From assembly GCF_033118175.1 (NCBI RefSeq), contig NC_083704.1, positions 53,966,501 to 54,030,500 on the forward strand: a stretch of 64,000 nt of DNA. Reading direction: 5' to 3'. Under the pieces are notes generated by a model. It saw nothing but the letters and a program-made list of their open reading frames with translations, searched no databases and had not been told where the DNA came from. Made by a program: the position numbers and the translations under genes. This document shows, piece after piece, positions 57,026 to 64,000 of the stretch. How positions within the stretch are numbered: the stretch's first letter is position 1; each line of letters starts with the position of its first letter. Source of the DNA: Dama dama (taxonomy: Eukaryota; Chordata; Mammalia; Artiodactyla; Cervidae).

Positions 57026-59529
57026 TTATCTCTGCACCCAGAATGCGCTCCCAGTGCCCACCTTCTGCGCCCGCCTTTGAGGTTAATGCCAGGACTCCAC
57101 TGGGCAAATGCTGGCAGTGGGAAATAAAGCCGCTTGGTTGTCAGGACCAGTGTTTTGCAAACTTTTATGTCAAGAACAGCCTGAGTTAAGGCTGAGCTGG
57201 GAAGTTTGATCATCTACCAACTGGCTCGCTGACAGTCTGCAAAGGCAACACACAGAAGCTGCATCCTTGTAATTCAAATTTTTGCAAATCGAATGGTTAT
57301 TTAGATGCACCACAGGACTTGGGACTCTGAGAAGCTTGGTGAGTCCTTTGTGAAGCGAAGCATCTTTGCTAACAGCCCTTCCCAGGTGGAATCTGGATGG
57401 GGGCGGTGGGGAGCACGTGGAGGTTGTAGCTTAGGCAGAGTGGAAACCCTCGCTGTGTGACCTTGGCCTGGCGTGTTTTTCTCTAGGAGTGAGTGCTGCT
57501 CACTTGCACACTGAAGGGAGGGAGACTGGCCTCCCGTGAAGCATCTGCTGTGGGTTTGGGGTTCTCGCTCCTAGCAAGACATTTGTACAGTCAGCTGCAG
57601 GCATGATTCGGGTATAAAAGCTTCGACTTGATGATGCCCGCATGTTCCTCTATTTGGGATGCCTCCAGCAAAGCTCTTCTTTTCAAGGATGAATTTTTGC
57701 CTACTGGGTCTTTGTAAGCAAGGCTTTCTGGGTGCCCTGTGCTGGGTGCTGGCCCTTGGGCTATGTGGGCCCCGAGCTGATGGGTTGTGATGTCTAAGAG
57801 AACTGCAAGTTTTGCTTTTCTGGCATTCTCAAAGCCTGTATATTGTCAGTGCTCAGACGCCCCAGCAGCCTAGGTATCTTGGGAGGCTTCTGCAGAGGGC
57901 TGGGGCGCCTATAGTGCCTGTGAGGGTAGGGAGCCTGGCACGACAGTCTCTTTGGGCAGATATGGGCTGTGCCTGGGTCCCTGATTTGGGAAGGAATATC
58001 CCAGCCACAGAAGCCCCCGGGAACCTAGATGCCTCAATTGTACAGAGAGGGAAATTGACATCTGAGTACCAGGAAGTAGCCTTAAGGCCCCACATTTCCG
58101 CTGGCTACACACAGTCTGTGGGCAGGGCCCAGGCTCCCACTTGGGGCTCAATGCAGGCTGCCCAAAGGGTGCCCCCCATTCAGCCATCTTTGCACCAAGA
58201 TGTACAACTGATTCTCTTAAATAAAAACATCCCTGACATGAGATGCAGGAGCAATTTGAGGCCTCCTTGGCAAACCCCGTGGAGCAAGGTACCTGCGGTG
58301 TGTGACTCCAGCTCCTGGTGTTTCTCTGGGGCAGACCTTGTTGGTGCCCTTGTGCCATCTTAGAGTCAGCGAGGCTTTCAGGGGACCCTTGGGAAGGACA
58401 CCTTGTTGCCAGGTGGGCATGAATGGGCTGGGGTGTTCCAGAGGCGGGTGGAGACCCCTGACTCTGCTGCGGGTTTCCATCCTGATGTGGCTGATGTGGC
58501 ATTTTAGCCTTGGCAAGTTCCCTGCTCAGTGCATGTTCTCCTCCCTCCCACGTCGCCTGAAATGCTACATTTGAAGCCTTAAAGGTCAGGTCTGGTGCTG
58601 CCACTGGTTCCAACAAACAAACAACAAAACAACCCACCTCAGCCCTGCCCCCAACTTCACTTATTGGAAAAGAGAAGTGAGCTGGCAGAACAGGCTTCCA
58701 TGCGGGGGGCTCTCCCAGATGGGCGTTTCTCCTTTCTCCCTGTGAGCAGAGGCTCGGGTGGGCATGGGGAGAACCCAGGCATCTTCCCTTCCTTTCCCGG
58801 ACCTGCCGGGCATGCTCTAGTGTCTTTCACTGAGGGTGAGCTGTGACCTTGAACCCCAGAAGCCTGCTGTGAGCGGAGCTCCGCTTCTCACCTCGCATTT
58901 GGGGACCTAACTGGGCTGGCTCTGGTCTCTGGCCACTAGCTGTTTGACTAGACTCCAGCCAGGCCAAGCCACTTGCAGGTCCTAGTAGGAACTCTGGCCT
59001 CTCCGCCTCCTGGCTGTGTCCCTATTTTAGACTGGCCTGCTCAGCCTGAGTATTGAGCCAAGAAGCCTTCCAGATCATTGCTCCTACTCCTTGTGGGCGT
59101 CTCCTCCAACCCTGTGCCTCCCCCGACTCCCAGCTCTGTGCTCACTCTGTAGGGGCCTTCCAGGAGTAGGCATTGAGCTAACTACTAACCCTTCAAAAGT
59201 TGGGTCCAAAGAATGGCTGCTAGGAAAAGAGGCTGCTTCTGAGCACACCTTGGCAATCCTAACATATTAATTTTTTTCGTCATGGTTAGGCCCTCTGACA
59301 GGGAACCCAGAGGTGGGTTCGGATGGGTTGTCATCAAGGACCAAGCCTTCACCTGCACTCTGCCTGGCTGGCCTTACTTTTAGTGTGGCTGTCTGTCCTT
59401 GACTGACTTCCCTCATGGCAATAAGATGGCTGCCACAGCTCCAGGCATCACATGTACCAGACATTAGGAGTAAAACAGGAGATGTTTCCTCTGAGTTCCT
59501 CTTAAAAGAAGGCTGGGAAACCTAAACCA

Positions 59530-59700
59530 GAAGCCCCTAGCCAAATTCCCCTCACACCTCATTGGCTAGCACTGGGTCACATGTGCACTCTAAACCAATC
59601 ACCGACAATCAGGAAGATACACTGTGATTGGCTCAGGCTAATCAGGATTTACCCTTGAGTTAAGGATGGGGTCACCTTGGGGCTGGAGGCAGCAGAGATT
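59530..59700. repeat. Old interspersed repeat, family uncertain, CCAAT-dense
   Basis: The pattern cctcattggctagcactggg, then aaccaatcac, then gtgattggctcaggctaatc is familiar from an old mammalian repeat whose name I cannot fix. It holds CCAAT or ATTGG cores at 59561, 59595 and 59627. Confidence 0.35.
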
Positions 59701-59914
59701 CTTGCAGACTTGGGTTTTGTTAGTGAGAAGAGGGATAGGGATAGAACATGGGGAAGCAGGATCTGTTTCAGGGTCAGACAAGAGGACTGACAAGAGGAAG
59801 AAGGAAGAGAGAGGAAGGGAGAGTGTTCATGTTTGAGGAAACATTTGTGAAGGAAGTAATTTTAACCACATCATCAATCACTGTGATCTGAGCCCCAGGT
59901 GCTGTATTTCACAT

Positions 59915-60065
59915 ATGCTAACAAATGAAATCAATCCATTTTTAGTCCCATTTCACAGACAAGAAAAATTGAGGTTCAACAAGGCTAAGTGATGCTGAAA
60001 TCACACAGATGGTGAGTGGTGAAGGCACGATTCACACCCCAGCGCTTGGGTCTGAGCACTCAGCC
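59915..60065 (-). repeat. MIR-like SINE
   Basis: Antisense MIR core: cccatttcacagacaagaaa, then aggttcaacaaggctaagtg. Confidence 0.6.
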
Positions 60066-60629
60066 ACTGCTGCACACAGTCCTTCTACAGCCCACCTCCT
60101 CTAGAGAGCCCCCAACACAGGACCCTCAGGGCACCCCACAGTCCTGCACTCTTCCATCACTCCCGTCCCTCTGCCCTTTTTGTCTCAGGTTCTTCCTACT
60201 CCACCCGAGCCCTGGCCCTCCCCAGCTTACTGTGGGAATCTGGACAAGCCACCTGCCCTCCTCCTCCCAGCCTCAGCGTCTTCAGCATTCCCAGGACCCT
60301 CTAGAGTGATGCATTCTTCTGCAGCTGATGACGGCGCTCTCCTGCCACCCCATCTGCAGAGCTGCCACCTCTGTCCTACCCTTTAAGCTGGTGCTAGGAA
60401 GACCATGGCCGAGGGGGCTGCTTCTGATCAGCGTCGTGACAGGCCCGGGAGGGGATCTCTGCCCTCAGGATGCACAGCACCAGGCAGCAGCCTTCTCCTT
60501 CCATGGAGGCTTAACAAGCACTTCTTATGAACTGAACATGAAGTAAGCCTGAGAGAGGTTGGGTGGGCTGCACAGGGCCCTCCCAGCCCCAAGCAGGACC
60601 CCACCTATGGTCTGGCCGGCCTCTGCCTG

Positions 60630-60880
60630 TCCCCTAGTGCTTGACTGGGAGTCGCTATTTCATGAAGCCTCCCCTGACTTCCCTGGCCAGGTCAGGGGCT
60701 TCCTAGGCCCCCCTGAAGTCTCCTCTATTCTTTTCCTGCAATAGACCTGCTGCCTCCCCTTCCAGGCTGTATGCCTGGGCAGGGTGGGGGGGGGGGGGGT
60801 CACGACCACCTGTCATCGGCCAGAGCTTAAGGCTAGCACACACCAAGTACTCACAAAATATTTGCTGAACTGAGAGTCCA
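60630..60880 (+). repeat. L2-like LINE fragment
   Basis: It carries gaagcctcccctgacttccc and ends in an aaaatatttgctgaactgag tail, as in the L2 3' end. A 14-base G-run at 60786-60799 lies inside. Confidence 0.5.
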
Positions 60881-62432
60881 GCACAGGTGTCTACAGGTCA
60901 AGCTGCTTATGTCTATTTAAGCTGGACCAGCTTTTACAGGTTCTGGGACAGGCTCCCATGTGGCCCTGGGTTTGTTGTTGCGACAGGACAAAGGCCACCC
61001 CATGCACCTTCCTGTGGCTCTCTTACAAGGGATGCTCCAGCTTGGGGACTGCCTCCTGGGGGAGAGAGATGCAGGTGAGGTCCAGGACTCCATGGGCTGT
61101 GTTATTTAATTGGGTGGGATAGGGCCTGGGCATCAGCATTTTTCAGAGTCACCACAGATGAGCCAAGGGAGAAAGCCATGGCCTTAGGGGATAGGAAGGT
61201 AAACACAGGAGCCCTCCCCCTGCCCTGCTCTGCCTGCAAGGAGAACTGAGGCTTCCAGAGGAAGGGGGTGGGGGCCGGTGTACTGGTTCTGGGGAGTCTC
61301 CTGGCCCTGGTACCTGTGGGGCCAGCTGTTCACAAGTATCTGTACATGTGGCCAGTGGCCGGAATGTGCATCCTGTTTCAGGGCCATCACCCGGCCGCCT
61401 CAGTCGGCTGCCCTGTCCCTTCCTGACTGCCGCTCTGTGTTGACACTTTCTCAGGCCTCATCTGCACTGCTGACCGCTCTATGCCCCTCCCATGTCTCAG
61501 GACCCGCCTCCTGATGGCCCAGCCCCACCTAAGTCCCCTCCCCAAACCTGAGCTGTCTGCTCACAGTGCATGGGAGAGATCGTCAGGGAGGAAGAAATGG
61601 AAGCGAGGTCAAATGATAACCACAGATGAGTGGTGGACTAGGAAGCATCCGAGGGGTGATGAGACGCAGCCCCTGGCGGGCTGGGGGAGGTGGGGTGGAG
61701 CTCCTGCTCCAGACTGGATTCTGACAGGTCCTCTCAGGGTCCCCAGCCATTCCTAAGGCCTTGGGTGCCTCTGCCTCACCCCGAGTCAGGGCTCTGGGGG
61801 CCCCAGGGAGAGTACCAGGACCCATCTTTCTCTGAGAGCAAGCGCTGATGGGGAACAAGGACAAGGGGTGGGGGAGAGGCTTGCCCATGTGGATCCAGCC
61901 GCAGTTCTGCAAGCTCCAGGCAGGCCCCATCCGTCTCGTGCTGCTGAGCTCCCTGAGGCTGCTGCACCCCTGTGCGCTGCCTCGTAGGAGCCTGTGACCA
62001 GGGCCCCGCCTGCCTCATGCCCTGTGGCCCCGCATTCCCTGGCACAGAGTGGCTTGGAAGGGGTGGCGGGGAACAATCCCAGAGGCCATTAAGCTGAGTG
62101 ATTTACATGGTTTCCGAGCCAGCGCTGGGGGAAATATATTTCACAGGTGATTTCCAGACTGCTGGCGTATGCAGGAGGCCATTACTCTAAAACGCAGAAG
62201 GGTGGGGACATCACGGAGCCGTCTAGAGGGACCCAGAGCCGTGGGCTTTGTTGGCCTCACTGCACTATCTGCTTGTGGCTTGCTAGAAAGTGTGGTCCAG
62301 GGGATGGGGGTTGAGGAGGGGAGGAACTGGGAGTCATAAAGAGAGCCCCATATGTGACTGTGAGTCATTTCGTTCCTCAGTTTTCTAATCTCTAAAATGG
62401 ATCCTATTTTCTATATTTTATGATTGTGAGCA

Positions 62433-62612
62433 CGCGTGCATGCATACTCAGTCACTCAGTTGCATGGCTCCTCTGTCCATGGGATTTCCCAGGTGAGAAT
62501 ACTGGAACGGGTTCCCATTTCTTTCTCCAGGGGATCTTCCTGACCAGGGATTGAACCTGGGTCTTCCTGCATTGGCAGGCAGATTCTTTACCACTGAGCC
62601 ATCTGGGAAGCC
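62433..62612 (-). repeat. Bov-tA SINE with internal deletion
   Basis: An antisense copy flanked by perfect 13-nt target-site copies atgattgtgagca at 62420-62432 and 62613-62625. The part between the cactcag start and tggctcctctgtccatggg is shorter than in other copies here. Confidence 0.9.
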
Positions 62613-62804
62613 ATGATTGTGAGCATAGAGCAGGTCAAATGCCAGGGCAGAGGTGATCACAGGTCAGTGCAGGGGCGCCGCATGGCTGTTGGACAGCCCA
62701 TGGGTTTGGTCCTGCCTGAGACTCCTCCTCGGTTCCTCCTCTTCCAGACGGTGCCTCCCCCGCTGCGGGCACATTTGTTCCCTCCACAGACACTCACCAC
62801 AACC

Positions 62805-63200
62805 TGCCGTTCATTCATTCTCTCCACGCGCATGAGCATCTGCCGTGCACCAGGCACTGACAAGGACAGGCAGACCACAGTCTGGGGAGGTGATGTAGAC
62901 AGAGGACATGCTGTGTTGGAAGGTGACAGATGCCATGGAGAAGGGACAGGATGAATTTGGGAGAGGGGTTAACTAGAGGGGGCAGGTCAGAGTGGGCCTC
63001 ACTGAAACATGAGGAAAACCTGGAAGGACGGGACAGTGGGAGCCACATGAGTATCTGGGAGGAGAGTGTTCCAAGCAGAGGAATGGCCAGTGCAAAGGCC
63101 CTGAGGTGGGGTGTGGTTGAGCAGGAGGAGAATGGGAGGAGGGGAGGTCAGAGGGCAGCAGGGACCCAGACAGGCTGGGCCATTAAATTAGCATGACTTT
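62805..63200 (-). repeat. L2-like LINE fragment, antisense
   Basis: It starts cattcattctc, then gtgcaccaggcactgacaag, and continues to gccagtgcaaaggccctgag, both well-known antisense L2 3' segments in the right order and spacing. Confidence 0.6.
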
Positions 63201-64000
63201 GAACTGGGCGCCCCGGGAGAGGTGTGAGCAGAGGAGCACCAGGGTGGGGTCCGTGGTGGTGGTGAGACTACCGGTTGTCTGGGTATGAGAAAGGACAAGG
63301 GGTGTCAGGAGATGTCAGGCGACTGGCTTGAGCAGCTGGAAGGACGGTTTTCACCAGGTAAGCTGGAGGAGGCTGGGGAAGAGTCAGTCCAGGGACCAGC
63401 AGGTATTGGACACACTGAATTTGAGATGTGGACTAGGGGTCCAAATGGAGAGGTGTCAAAGCTGGATGTGCATGTGTGCCTCTGGAGAGGGCCTGGAGGG
63501 GCTGAGCCTCCCAGGCTGGGTGCCGAGGATGGAGCGGAGAGCCCTGCTCTTTGAACCCTTAGTTTACCTTCCGCTGACTGTGGCCGCTCTCCTCCTCTCC
63601 CCGCTGTCGGGAGCTCTCCATCCTTCACCATCCATCACATGGAGGCGCTCACCATGTCCTTGAGGACGGAGTGCTGCAGGCATCAGTGTGGGAGCAGCCT
63701 GCTTGGTGCCCGTGGTCAGTCTGTGGTGATCACAGGGCATCATCCCGTGCCGAGCTCACCGCCGAGCCTTCCTTGTACGTGCTGCACCCTCTGTCTGAAC
63801 TGCCCTGCTGCTCTGCAATGCCGCCTTTACCTGCCAGAGCCCTCGGTGGGTCAGACCCCTTGCTGTGCATTCCACACCCCCACCGGACTCCTCCTCCCTC
63901 CGTGTACTGAGTCTGGATCAGATCAGATGCCTTCTCTGGTTGAATTCCAAGGTCCAGCCTGCATCTCTCCTGCTCACCACTATGTCCCTTCCCCATGTCC
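63201..64000 (+). other. CACNA2D2: CACNA2D2 intron 1, right edge
   Basis: Single-copy GC-rich sequence; I see no exon, splice-site pair or young repeat. Confidence 0.5.

Larger units (their letters stand above)
50014..62432 (+). other. CACNA2D2: CACNA2D2 intron 1, first part
   Basis: The donor gtaagt is at 50014. I looked for an exon encoding the start of the mature alpha2delta-2 protein (MQHWARRLEQEVDG-type sequence) and did not find one, so intron 1 runs past the window. It holds a polypyrimidine tract (about 52655-52760), a T-run (55270-55287), MIR pieces, TG-rich DNA and single-copy sequence. Open frames up to 242 codons have no recognised product. Confidence 0.7.
49595..64000 (+). other. 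CACNA2D2: CACNA2D2 gene, 5' part (exon 1 and intron 1, partial)
   Basis: Exon 1 is identified by its protein (see the CDS entry). The rest of the gene continues past the right edge. CACNA2D2 encodes the alpha2delta-2 auxiliary subunit of high-voltage-activated calcium channels, which raises channel number at the cell surface and is prominent in cerebellar Purkinje cells (established knowledge). Only the signal peptide and the first mature residues are coded in this window. Confidence 0.85.

Noticed and set aside
57909..58637. Minus-strand open frame of 242 codons in intron 1
   Set aside because: No known protein similarity, and its start lies in ordinary intronic sequence.
50014..64000. CACNA2D2 exon 2
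   Set aside because: I searched by eye for the start of the mature protein with a matching acceptor and did not find it.
1..64000. CRISPR arrays, operons, insertion sequences or phage genes
   Set aside because: Nothing of the kind is present; this is mammalian nuclear DNA with spliced genes and retroposons.

Overview
The window is nuclear DNA from a ruminant (cattle, sheep, goat or a close relative). Two things show this. It is full of ruminant-specific retroposons (about ten Bov-tA/Bov-A type SINEs and two BovB LINE 3' ends, plus cetartiodactyl CHR SINEs). It also carries exons of two vertebrate genes recognisable by protein: the last three coding exons of the C3orf18 orthologue (1065-2594, + strand) and the first coding exon of CACNA2D2 (49799-50013, + strand). 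Their order and orientation match the human 3p21.31 neighbourhood as I remember it. The exact species cannot be fixed by eye. Almost all long open frames elsewhere are chance frames in GC-rich or repeat DNA.

Layout: 1-2594 is C3orf18 (introns, a 26-nt exon, two further exons, stop at 2592). Its 3' UTR runs to a candidate poly(A) site near 4905. From about 4.9 to 49.2 kb lies the intergenic interval. It is GC-rich single-copy DNA with scattered MIR, L2, L1, BovB and SINE copies. It is broken by several AT-rich islands dense in homeodomain, NKX or POU-like motifs (11.1, 21.1, 21.7, 29.1, 32.1, 35.1 and 37.1 kb) that look like conserved regulatory elements. It also holds an orphan CpG island at 24.1-24.6 kb and CTCF-like motifs at 6.7, 8.6, 14.6, 29.5 and (weaker) 34.9 kb. 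From 49.27 to 50.25 kb is the CACNA2D2 CpG-island promoter with exon 1, which encodes the signal peptide. From 50014 to the window end is the start of CACNA2D2 intron 1; I do not find exon 2.

No new multigene system is visible. The most unusual items are: a U6 snRNA retrocopy fused to an L1 3' end, in turn hit by a SINE; a short (TTAGGG)n telomere-like tract trapped beside a SINE inside an apparent target-site duplication; a nested inverted SINE pair whose target-site duplications give the insertion order; an orphan CpG island between convergent CTCF-like motifs; and an out-of-frame upstream ATG 8 nt before the CACNA2D2 start codon.

Repeat family names, regulatory motifs and human comparisons come from memory and by eye, without any alignment program.
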